A stretch of DNA of 64,000 nt from Zerene cesonia (taxonomy: Eukaryota > Arthropoda > Insecta > Lepidoptera > Pieridae). Under the pieces are notes generated by a model. The model was not told the origin of the DNA, made no database searches, and worked only from the letters and a program-made list of their open reading frames with translations. The position numbers and the translations under genes were made by a program. Where the stretch lies: the NCBI RefSeq assembly GCF_012273895.1, contig NC_052108.1, forward strand, positions 5,642,001 to 5,706,000, written 5' to 3'. Shown piece after piece: positions 14,360-24,499 of the stretch (positions are counted from its first letter, which is position 1; every line of letters begins with the position of its first letter).

Positions 14360-14900
14360 TTATCATTAATGACACATTCTGGAGTCTGGTTCGGCGTCAC
14401 GCTCATCTCACAGAAATGTGATTAAAACTAATTCGTGGTCTACGAAATTATAGTGGTTGATCAGCGGATGTCGCCACGGCTTCGGCGCCGACTGAACCAA
14501 AAACCGCACGTCATTGTTTTTTGTACTCCAGCCCCGGGCCATGGGCGCCGTAGGATCCCACCTCACCACTAATTAATTATTTCACATGTATCGATCATTA
14601 ATTACGATCGACCGGCTCCATCCGATATCCACCCGTTATCTTTTAATGACGCTCCGCAATTTGTCGATCGTAATTATACCACAAATCACATACAAAAATG
14701 GAATATAATGATTTGAAATATTAACACGATCGAAACATTATCCGACGCGGGCATTAATAGCAGAAAGCATCGAGATCGAATCAATCTTAATCTCGTACGA
14801 AACGTAATCCAGATTTATTTATGACGGAACGTGTGTGCTATTATGCTCGTCTGCGGCAATTTGCTTCAGAAATTGTCTTAATCGGCCGCTCAAGGGACTA
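14360..14900. promoter_or_regulatory. Candidate enhancer-like element with inverted homeodomain/CGATCG sites
   Basis: A stretch of mixed composition, richer in CpG than its surroundings, with many TAATTA/ATTAATTA words. It contains a perfect 14-bp inverted repeat: TAATTACGATCGAC at 14599-14612 and GTCGATCGTAATTA at 14663-14676. TAATTA is the core bound by many homeodomain proteins. It lies about 4 kb upstream of the first zfh2 coding exon. The enhancer role is inference. Confidence 0.3.
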
Positions 14901-16466
14901 TTTATGTATAATTATTTCCAAATTCGACGCTCCGTTTGATGCCTTTCCGCTCTCTTTGAGGTGGTTCGACAAAAAAGTCATCTGTTGTAACAATTAAGCG
15001 TCTAAAAAATAGAAATAAGTATCGAAGGGTCCGCAATAATTACAGCTAAAATTGACGGTTCTTAAGAGCACATGGTCTGACTGGCGCCTCCTAGGTTACC
15101 TGCAGCATCATGCAAAGGTATACACTACAGTTTCCATATTTCTTATATCTAAATCGATGAATGGAACATTGTGTAAACATAATATGAAATACCTGTTGTT
15201 ATGAGGTTGATAAGTATTTCCTACATCATTCCATACTTAAGCATCTACTTACAGTCCATATATATAAATACTATTAGTATGGGTTGCTAATACACAAGAT
15301 AAATAGTTTACGAGGCTTTTCCGAGATTTTAACTAGAGTAACGTCGAACGAGAGCCGACAGGCGCCTCACACAATTAGCTTCGAAAGCAAATAAATCATA
15401 AAATCATCTTCTTTATGATTCGATCTCATTTAGATGATTACTCAGTTGGTTCACGTTCCAAGCCTTGTTATTTATTTGTAGGTTTTCCTTCTAAATGTAC
15501 GCTGGCTTTAATTAAAATGACAAATTAATGGGAAAGTTAAATTAGAATCACTAATTGACTTACAAGATTCACATTTCACATACATCGCTTGGTATAAGAA
15601 CGAATCGTCTTTCGCAATTTCACAGTCGCTTTGTTTTAATTATACCTTTCTCATTGGATTATTTAATTATATTATCGTCTATTTTGTTCTATAGGATAAT
15701 AGGTATTATGTTTAATGCTCAAGCACTAGTAATGTACCTAATGCTTGCAAATTGAATTTTGCTGTTACTTTGTTGCAAGTATATCTAAGCGTATATTTAA
15801 ATTAAGGTTTGCTAAGTTTTATAAAATTTTCAAATCATTCAATGTTATAATAGAAAATGTAAATTACAGTCACGTTTCGAATTTCAAATGCTTGTTTATT
15901 AAAACTACCAACAATATAAATGTATAAGTTAACACGAAACAGCGCTTCAGCCACTAACGATTACCGTTTGCTGTAAAAAGAGCAATTTTGTTACAAGTTC
16001 AAATCCATTACAATTTAATGAAGGTTTAAAGTTAAGCCCTAGCGGTGGACAATGTCGAATCGCTCCTTACCATGTACTACTCGATCGTTCCCACGTCTAA
16101 CAAGACTACCTTCATTACGTTACAGCATCTTACATGCATTCCCCACAGTTATTATGAATTAAGTATTAAATCGTCTTCTATATAATGTTAGTTCCCAGCA
16201 TTAATATTGATATTTGATATTCGATTTTATAATGGTGTTCGTGATTATGATTTTTTTTTTACATTGATATAAATTCGTTCTATCTGCCATTTCATATACT
16301 GTACCTGCGTCGTATTTGATTTTCAAATCATCTAACGAACGCATTTCATAAATTTCCCCCCACACCAGAATGAATTATTTATGATAATAACAGCTACGAC
16401 ATTAAGGAAAGTGGCAAGCGCAGCGATTGTCGTGGTTTCTAATAAACAGTAAATTCTTATTCGAAA

Positions 16467-16482
16467 GTGATCCATGGATCAC
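16467..16482. repeat. 16-bp perfect palindrome
   Basis: GTGATCCATGGATCAC reads the same on both strands with no loop. It could be a dimeric factor site or chance. Confidence 0.9.
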
Positions 16483-17301
16483 GAACTGCATTTAAACCGA
16501 ACATTAATGAGTCCTTTCATTACACAGTTACATTATTAAGTCTGAAAGTATTTAGCTCTTCACTCTTTATAAATATATCGATTTCTGTTGGAATCGACTG
16601 GCTAATTAATTCGTTTATTAATCACGTCGTCCTCATAAAATTTTAAAAGCCATTATGACAGTCTGATAGCAATTATGGTAGTCAGTTCCGATGCGGGCAG
16701 TGTGTCTGCAAGCGGGTGTGTGTGTTAATAGTCATGCAGAAACACGCATATGTGTGCATCTGTACAAATATTTCCGTCGTATTTTTCTCACGCTCACATG
16801 CACACAATTTGCGCGTACACGCTGTATGTGTGAGTGTTTATTGGGAATTAGTTCTGCTGCTTACATCAGGGCATCGGTGGTAATTGACGACACCACTGAT
16901 TGTTAGCGTTATGATGGGAATCCCTGCACGTGCGTCCTCATTAAACATTAACCTTATTGAATGCCACTTTAGAACACCATTTGCAAAACACAAATTATAG
17001 CCGCAACAATTTGCGTCTTATAATTTCGCGTTTGTTTTATTTTAATGACACAGCGCCGCGTGAATAGGCGTTCCTATTCAACGTAAAGTAATATTTTATA
17101 CATCGCCTTTCTTATTAGAAAGCTTTAAACTCTTAAACGCAAATACAAATAGAGATTCATTCTTTAGTTGGAAAAATTGAGTCATAAGAAATCCTATGTT
17201 TTAGAGCGTTCACCTCTCTAATTACCGGTTCTTTGGATAATTTCCATACACATTAGCACTGCAAAATTATCTACAAATTGCTGCCTCCGCGAAATGCTGG
17301 A

Positions 17302-17319
17302 TAATTACAATTGTAATTA
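17302..17319. promoter_or_regulatory. 18-bp palindrome with two homeodomain cores
   Basis: TAATTACAATTGTAATTA is a perfect palindrome whose two ends are TAATTA-type homeodomain cores, spaced by a CAATTG E-box-like centre (CANNTG). The palindrome is read directly; binding is inference. Confidence 0.5.
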
Positions 17320-18081
17320 AAGCCTTTTACAATATCAACTAATGGCGATGCTGTACAAAATGACATTTTAATTGCGCATTATAGAAAAAAATGAAGTTAA
17401 TCATTTGTTTGGATTATTCGTTTCCTAGCAGAAACCCGTAATCAGTACGGCATACGCGTCAAATGGATCCCAGGACAAGGCATTTCTTTCACACAGAATA
17501 ACTGTCGTTTAAGTAAATATTGACTTTATCGAATTCTGGTGTAATATAATTTATCGCACAATCATTCTCAAGGGCTGTACTCGACCGTTAGCTAAGCAAA
17601 CATATAAATAGGCGCGGTTCTGTCCACACGAAAAAATATCAAGGTCTTTTAATTGTTAAAAATGTCTAATTTAAACGCATAGTTTATCAATGTTAAACAT
17701 CCGGTGTAAGGTTGGGAATATGATTAATTTTAATACATTATCATTAACATCCTGGTATTATTCACTCATTAGTCAGTGATTAGAGACTTGCAAAACTAAT
17801 TTATTAGTAATGCTAAATTAGTAGAAATAACCGTGGCTGTGATCGAAATCAGAAATGAACTGTTTGTTGTGAGTGGTTGGGAAATAAAGAATTTAAAGTA
17901 TACTTAACTGTTCTGTACAAATAGTATATAATAATGTCATCCCAGGTAATATTTTATATCATCAATTATTTTGTGTCATACGTCAATCCAGCGATTAGTT
18001 ATCTTAAGTCTGTCAACTAAATAAATAAGTAAAATACTTATAATATTCATGCCTTCGTTAGGCGGGCGTGTGTGAGACACA

Positions 18082-18109
18082 GTTATCAATGATAACGTTA
18101 TAGATAACG
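18082..18109. promoter_or_regulatory. Adjacent GATA-type palindromes
   Basis: GTTATC-AAT-GATAAC is followed directly by CGTTAT-AG-ATAACG, giving repeated GATAA/TTATC words in both orientations about 500 bp before the first coding exon. GATAA is the core of GATA-factor sites. Confidence 0.35.
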
Positions 18110-18580
18110 AAGATGACGGCTTAATCTCGATTTTTAACAAATTTTTGTAGGTATTACTCAATTTATTTCGAGAATTAAATGTATATCGCATTTATGAATT
18201 TTGACTTTACAATGTTCGCCAGAAGGGTCACTATCGTGTAAATTCTCATATCATGATCTATGTGTTTGTTTACCGAGTTCCAAGACCATTGGTTGCTTAA
18301 TTGTAATAGTGTCGCCGTTGACAGGATTGACGGGCTGTCATTTGGATAAATGATGGCATTTGTTTGCGTAAATATCGGTTAGATAAGGGCCGATTATCGT
18401 GTATTTTAATTTAAATATTTAAAATGTTTATTAGGAATAGCTTCATACGTCTCTGTAGACATATCAATTTGATTACAACCTAAAATAATATCATCCATTT
18501 CTACCTTTAATATTATCGTTTTTTTTTTATTTTTAAGGTTTGTTTTTTTAGTTCAAAATGTGTAAAAATAATGTTTATAA

Positions 18581-18590
18581 ATTGTTCCAG
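18581..18590 (+). other. zfh2: Splice acceptor of first coding exon
   Basis: 'attgttccag' ends a T-rich stretch (18520-18555 is nearly all T and A) and is followed by a sharp rise in G+C. All three frames meet a stop shortly after this point (TGA at 18600, TGA at 18613, TAG at 18659), so no upstream coding exon can join the main frame through this acceptor. The exon must therefore carry the start codon. The acceptor itself is a prediction. Confidence 0.65.
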
Positions 18591-18626
18591 GAGAGCATGT
18601 GATGCCGGCCCTTGACGCCCGGCGCC
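18591..18626 (+). other. zfh2: zfh2 5' leader within the first coding exon
   Basis: 36 bases between the predicted acceptor and the main ATG. They hold two upstream ATGs (18597 and 18602) and an in-frame TGA at 18600 that closes the main frame upstream. TTG at 18612 is the only near-cognate start I noted between that TGA and the ATG at 18627. Confidence 0.6.
18597..18602 (+). promoter_or_regulatory. Start-stop uORF (ATG TGA)
   Basis: An ATG followed at once by TGA, 30 bases before and in frame with the main start. Minimal start-stop elements are known in eukaryotes to hold ribosomes at the leader and to damp translation of the following frame. Function here is inferred; it depends on the acceptor at 18590 being used. 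Confidence 0.45.
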
Positions 18627-18661
18627 ATGCCCACGCCGCTGCAGCCCGGCGGCCCCGCTAG
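18602..18661 (+). promoter_or_regulatory. Overlapping uORF of 19 codons
   Basis: An ATG that overlaps the previous uORF's TGA opens a frame rich in Ala and Arg that ends at TAG 18659-18661, beyond the main ATG at 18627 and out of frame with it. Ribosomes that start here would bypass the main start. G at -3 makes the context usable. It is read directly from the sequence; translation is not shown. Confidence 0.45.
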
Positions 18662-21354
18662 CGGCCCGCCTCCGGAGCGCAAGCGGCGCCGCAAACGCGA
18701 CGACCCGCAGAGTTCAGCATCGCTCGAGCCAGACGACGAAGACGGCAATATGAGCCCTGAAGAGGAACCTAGGAATGCGCCGGCAGCCCCGGCGGCCCCT
18801 ACTATGGCCCCGTCCTCTGCTCCCGCGCCCACTTCACCGCCCGCCGCCCCGGACGCTGTAGACCTCACTTCACGCCGTGACTCACCGCTCCTGTCCTCTG
18901 ATGTTGAACATTTTGACGGCAAGATAGTATACAATCCTGACGGCTCCGCTTACATTATCGAGGATCCTGAACTATCAGAGGGTGAAACGAGTCTGTCGGA
19001 TTTACCTAAAATTGAACCGGGCTGCATCGTTGATAGCAGAGACAGCAACGTCGTTGAGAGACAACTTGAGTTTCCTCAAATTGCGAGTGCTTTTTATGTG
19101 TCAAGAAACCCTTCTTTATATGGTGCGCTGTATGGAAGACTGGCTGCTGAAAGAGCGAGAGCGAGGCCTGACGCGCCTGTTATGCATAGTTATCGAGTGT
19201 TCAGTTTTCGTGGAGGAAAAGAGACTCCGAGACCCCAGTCTCCAAACCCTGAGTGTCCTATTAGTGTACCAGTTAAACCAATTTTAATGTGTTTTATATG
19301 TAAACTAAGCTTTGGCTACGCTAAGTCGTTTGTAGCGCATGCACAGTCAGATCATAGTTTATCATTACTTGATACGGAACGCGATGCATTATCGAGGGAA
19401 AATGCATCTGCTATCATTCAATGCGTTGGAAAAGATAAAGAACCCCTAGTCTCATTCTTAGAACCCGTGGGAGCCGCTGCGCCACCACGTGCTTCCGTGT
19501 CTGGTAGCCCTGCAAATATGTCAGAATTATCGAGTCCATCAGTAGATAAAAGACTAGACCTTATGACACCGGATAGAGAAAATGACAATATGTTACCTAA
19601 TGGATCATGCGATGACAGGAGACCAAGTCCACCTGCTTGGAGACCACCTAGATCAATGGCTGAATCATTAATGCCACAACATTCATTAATTTCAGTAGCT
19701 CATCCTCATACCATTAACGCGTCAGTACAACCACGTGGAAGTCCAAATTCATCACCACCATTCCAAGCAGCTCCACCAGCTTTTCTGTCGGGCACCACAA
19801 TAGGAGTATGCCCGGACCATTTAGGTGGAAGGCCATCAGGTGCTGATTGCCCAAAATGCGAGCTTATTTTAAATTCTGGTAGATTAGGTGGACCACTAGC
19901 TGGTATGCACAGTCGAAACTCATGTAAAACGCTTAAATGTCCTAAGTGCAACTGGCATTACAAATACCAAGAAACATTGGAAATTCATATGAAAGAGAAA
20001 CATCCTGAAGCAGAAACAAGTTGTATTTACTGCATTGCGGGCCAACCTCATCCACGGTTAGCAAGAGGTGAGACGTATACTTGTGGATACAAACCCTACA
20101 GATGTGAAGTGTGTAATTACTCGACTACGACAAAAGGTAACCTTAGCATACATATGCAGTCTGACAAACATCTTAATAATATGCAAGAGTTACAAAATGG
20201 TGGTAATCCCGGAGAAAGCAACTTACCTCCCTCACAACATACGCCACCAGGTGCGCATAAGCCTCCACTACCACATCACTCACCTTTAGGACAAAAACCA
20301 AAGCCTACCTTCAGATGTGACGTCTGTAACTACGAGACAAATGTAGCAAGAAACTTAAGGATACACATGACTTCTGAAAAACATACGCATAACATGCTTG
20401 TACTACAACAAAATGTGAAGCATATGCAGACTTTGTCAGCCTTACATCATAGACAACAAAGTCAGCAACAACTTGAAAGTCTTTTGCATTTCCATGGGGG
20501 AGATGCCCCACCGCCAAACCCAGAAGCAGCGTTAGCAGATATGGCATACAATCAAGCGCTTATGATTCAGCTGATGACTGGTGGACCTGGACCATCTCCA
20601 CCCGAACTTGGCGCACACTTAGACGTGGGTCTCAATCCTGACGCCATGGAACCACCTCCAGAACCAGCTGACCCCGAACCCGAAAGGACTTTCCATTGTT
20701 GTATATGTAATTGTTTCTCCACCGATTCCTTGGAAGCCTTGGGTCATCACTTAGCTCAAGACCGCACCAAGATAAGAGAACAAGAAATCCTGGCCCTAGT
20801 CGCTGGCCATTACGTTTGCAAATTATGCACATACAAAACAAACTTGAAAGCAAACTTCCAACTGCATTGCAAAACGGACAAACATTTGCAAAGGCTACAG
20901 CATGTCAACCACGTGAAAGAAGGTGGACCACGAAATGAATGGAAATTGAAATTTTGCGGTGGTGTCGGAACTGGCGGTGCAGGTGTAGGTGGTGTGCAAG
21001 TGAGATGCTGTGCGTGTGATTACTACACAAATTCGGCGCATAAATTACAACTACATGCCGCTGGTGCTCGTCACGAGGCAGCCACTTTGTTGCTAAGACA
21101 TCTTCGAGACTGTGCATCAAGAATACCACGTGACCGCCCTCGAGTGTATCGTTGTGCTTTGTGCGGTTTCGGAGCCCCACATCGCCTCCCACTTTTGCAG
21201 CATGTGCGCTCCGTCAAACATCTACAAATGGAACAAATCCATCAACTTCAACGTCGGTCAGAAGGCAAGGATCCCACACCAGACGTAGCTGAACTCTTCC
21301 AAGTCATACCTCAGCCACCAGAGCTACCTAGTCCATTTGATCAACAAGAAAATG
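18627..21354 (+). CDS. zfh2: Zinc-finger homeobox protein zfh2/ZFHX3-4 family, coding exon 1 (residues 1-909)
   Basis: First coding exon of the ZFHX3/ATBF1-ZFHX4 orthologue, a very large nuclear transcription factor of neurons and appendages. A basic run at residues 18-24 (RKRRRKR) is a likely nuclear signal; a Pro/Ala-rich, acidic spacer follows. Eight fingers start at residues 222, 438, 493, 564, 691, 731, 794 and 843. The one at 691 keeps both Cys but lacks a normal second His, as I recall for its vertebrate counterpart. Family hallmarks are GKDKEPLVSFLEP (268-280), the AGQPHPRLARGETYTCGYKP block before finger 3, and CDVCNYETNVARNLRIH in finger 4. The ATG at 18627 is chosen because TGA at 18600 closes the frame upstream. 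The donor 'atg|gtaagt' leaves phase 1. The first 230 bases are far more GC-rich than the rest. Confidence 0.93.
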
Positions 21355-21369
21355 GTAAGTTGAATATTA

Positions 21370-21375
21370 AATAAA
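21370..21375 (+). terminator. Possible intronic poly(A) signal behind coding exon 1
   Basis: AATAAA overlaps the first in-frame intronic stop (TAA 21372-21374). If the donor is skipped, the frame adds only five or six residues before stopping, and this hexamer could end the mRNA. In AT-rich DNA such hexamers are frequent, so this is a candidate only. Confidence 0.2.
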
Positions 21376-22225
21376 TTCAACATAACAAACTCTAACGTAA
21401 TTCTTAATAAGAACTGTTTTCAATAATTATACATTTTATTAGCAAATCATACACATATTTAATTTACTGTTAATAAGGAACCGCTTTCGTCACTAATATT
21501 TTTCCAAGCATGACGAACCTATTGTTACTGTTAGGTACCGCACACTTCCTCAAGTTATTGTCTCTTTAAGTAACAAGTCTTAATGATACTTAAAACTAAG
21601 AAACGAATACAAGTACAAAAGATTTAGAAAAAAATAATGCAATTGGTTGCGCGCGCGCCACTCCGCGGATGTTTTTTTTACTTGTCACTAGATGTCGCTT
21701 ATGCAAAACTTTTTGTGAGCATAACATTGTTATTTATAACTATTATACTTAACATATTTTGCAATATCTTATACTATAAACCGTGAAAATTCCATTAAAA
21801 TTAATGTAACTAGAACCATTACCGGTGTTCATATCGATAAAATAATACTGAACCGACTTATGAATGTGATTTCGAAACGTCACTATCGGTTTCCAATTTA
21901 AAACGATTCGTTCCTTAATCAATTTTGTTTTGCGTTTTTTACAAACTTCTCACTTTTGATCGAGTTAAATAACAAAAGTTTTCTTTTTTACGCACCAAGT
22001 TTTCGGCGAAATAAGGTGTTTAACATAACGTACGTTCTATTATCGATATTGAAGGCTTCATTAACGGGGGACGCGTGACCGACGCATCGTGTCCAAACTG
22101 AGTTGCGACGACCATTTAAAGCGATGAGTATTTAGCAAGGAATTCGTAATTACTATAATGAGATAATTACACACGGACAAAATTTAATTTGAAGCGCACA
22201 ATATTAGAACAGGTTTCTTTAATAA

Positions 22226-22400
22226 CGTACGCCTTACACGGTGTCGCCACAGTCGGACTCCGTCATTGGTCGGAAGCGACTCCGCCCCGCGAGCGAGGGA
22301 GACGACGAGAAGATTTGAATTGAGAACGCGAATTTTCCATAAGTACCGCACGCGGGACAATGACTCGCATTACGTATGTGCCCGTCGCGCATTAAGAATG
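22226..22400. promoter_or_regulatory. CpG-rich intronic patch with CCAAT- and GC-box-like words
   Basis: Inside an AT-rich intron this patch has ATTGG (inverted CCAAT) at 22265-22269, CCGCCCC at 22282-22288, and many CpGs up to about 22395. It lies about 2.1 kb before coding exon 2 and could be an internal promoter or an enhancer. No TATA or initiator is convincing. Confidence 0.3.
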
Positions 22401-24499
22401 ATTGCCCCCTTGTGATGAGGCTGCTACATCATCTTACAATGTCGCCGGCCGCATTGCCCGCTGATGTTTATGGGCACGGTGAAATACAATAAACTGTGAG
22501 AGAAATGTGGAGGCGAAAGAAATCCGACTTACACCATTGTGTCCCTCATATTTATGCTTATTACTTATTTTCACCTTACTGAGTAGACACTTTAAACGAT
22601 TGACGTCCATAAATTTAACTCTCCCTTTTTTGAACCTCAACACACTAATTGGACGAAAAATTTGTCGAAATTGTAAATAAGTCTTCGCCTTATCGATATT
22701 TTTAGCATAAAAGAGAATAAGAAAATAATGCCAAATTATGCTTACAAATAATGCAAAAGGATACTTATATCATAGAATAAAGTATAAGTAATGATATAAA
22801 AAAAATTGTATCTTAGCACTAGGTACTAAAACGTAGACTAAATACATTGTAATATTTGTTAATTTGATTTAGAACTCCGTCATTATTTTCAAACTGAAAC
22901 AAAATTAATTCTCCGATATTTTATTCGCTACAATTCAGTTGAATTAATTTCGCATGCCCCAATTCAAATTGCGACATAAACTATTTAAGCTTATTGTATC
23001 CCTGACGCCACATTGTAAAAATCCTGACCCAAATCTCACAAAACAAAGCGCATACTGCACAATACTTACTTTACGACGCTATAACGATGTGGTGTTTCCT
23101 TAGAAAAGGCCCTTTGTCCATTGACAAAAAGCGTTGGAGATCGCATTTATGCAGACATGGTCCCTTTACCTGGCCATTGTTCTATGCTCCTACCAGACTG
23201 TCGGACGACGATTTTACGTCATAAATAATTACATTCACTGGTCACTCCAGTCCACGATTAGGGTCAGTCTCTTTGATTATTATTACGCGTTTGGATTTAC
23301 TTATCCCTCTCCCCTTCATTAGATGTAACGGTTTCGACTGCTTAAAACTATGAAACGAGTTCCACGAGGGACCGGCTGCTTTCAGCTGCGCTGGACTGTG
23401 AGATAATTTCCAGTTTTAATTAATTGTAAATATCGCCCCTAACTTATTCTCTGTAAGATTTATCTTTGCAAGCTATTCGTACAAAGTTTGGTTTTCAACT
23501 TTTAATAATCGAACACATATAGATTTACAAACAGTCCTTTCTTCGTATAAAAAATCCCATTGTCTTGATGTCGAAATAAAATGTCCTTATTTTATGATCG
23601 CAGGCTTCATTCCCACAAAAAGTATTATCTTAATCTGTGACGAAGTCCGCCTTATCACATATTTGGCGTGAAAAAAATATCGCATAATGTTTCGTGATCA
23701 TTTCACACCCAAGTTGTATTCGAACGTTGCTTTTACGGTAAACTTTATAATGATAGTCAGTTTTTTCATTTATTTTTATGTATCAGTTGCTCATCTAATA
23801 AAGTATAATTGTAACGTTATATTAACGAATCTTACTGCTCTTCGCATCGGTCGTTCCTTTCACCTTCCTTATTTAAGCGTAAACAATACGGACCTTCTTT
23901 CACACGCTGCCGCGGACGTATCCCTGGTCAAATAATAAATACCCTTACATGTTCTCTTAGTAGCTGTACATCTCTCTCGCACTCATTGTCACATCCACAT
24001 ACGATCTGCCGAATGCATTTGATCTGACGCGAAGCGAAATATTCGAACCTTTTGTAATAATGAACAATGATTGTTTGCCCGTCCTGTATCTCCTTTGTGT
24101 GCAAAATTACAATATTCTTGTTACGTTAGTATTAATGCGTCTGAGAATGTGTGCGTACAGGATGGATAGAGCAATACCTTTGTCTTGCTGGGACGACGCA
24201 AACAAAACAAGTCTTACTAATAATATAAAGGAGAGGAATTTTATTTTTAACTTCAATTCAGAATAGTAACAAACGCTCGCACCGAACAATAGTTAGCTTC
24301 ATTTATAAAAATAATCTTTTTTGTAGATAAATCTCACGTAGACGTAGGTACACATTGTTAACATGTTCAGATTACCGATTACTATCCATTCGGTTTGCAC
24401 ATTCCGCAGAGGAAAGTTCGTGGTATACGCCCACGCGTACCAGCCGTGCTCTAGTGACATGCTACATATAATAATCGTTGTTATTTCTGTTGTCAACAG

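Larger units (their letters stand above)
14901..18580. other. zfh2: Non-coding DNA immediately upstream of the first zfh2 coding exon
   Basis: No coding frame of note. It holds several perfect palindromes (16467-16482, 17302-17319, 18082-18109, listed separately). The sequence ends in a T-rich tract and a splice acceptor, so at least its right part should be intron lying behind an upstream, non-coding exon that I cannot place. Confidence 0.55.
21355..24499 (+). other. zfh2: zfh2 intron between the two coding exons (phase 1)
   Basis: Donor GTAAGT at 21355 and acceptor 'ttctgttgtcaacag' ending at 24499 join AAT-G to AT-ACT, giving Asn-Asp-Thr in frame. Sequence is AT-rich with no coding frame of interest. 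It contains an AATAAA at 21370-21375 just after the donor and a CpG-rich patch at 22226-22400. No mobile element recognised. Confidence 0.85.

Noticed and set aside
18612..18626. TTG at 18612 as the zfh2 start
   Set aside because: A non-ATG start is unnecessary: an ATG with G at -3 lies 15 bases downstream in frame. It would matter only if profiling showed initiation there.
18575..18934. 119-codon minus-strand frame
   Set aside because: Antisense of the GC-rich start of zfh2 exon 1; Gly/Ser/Ala low-complexity product and it crosses the splice acceptor.
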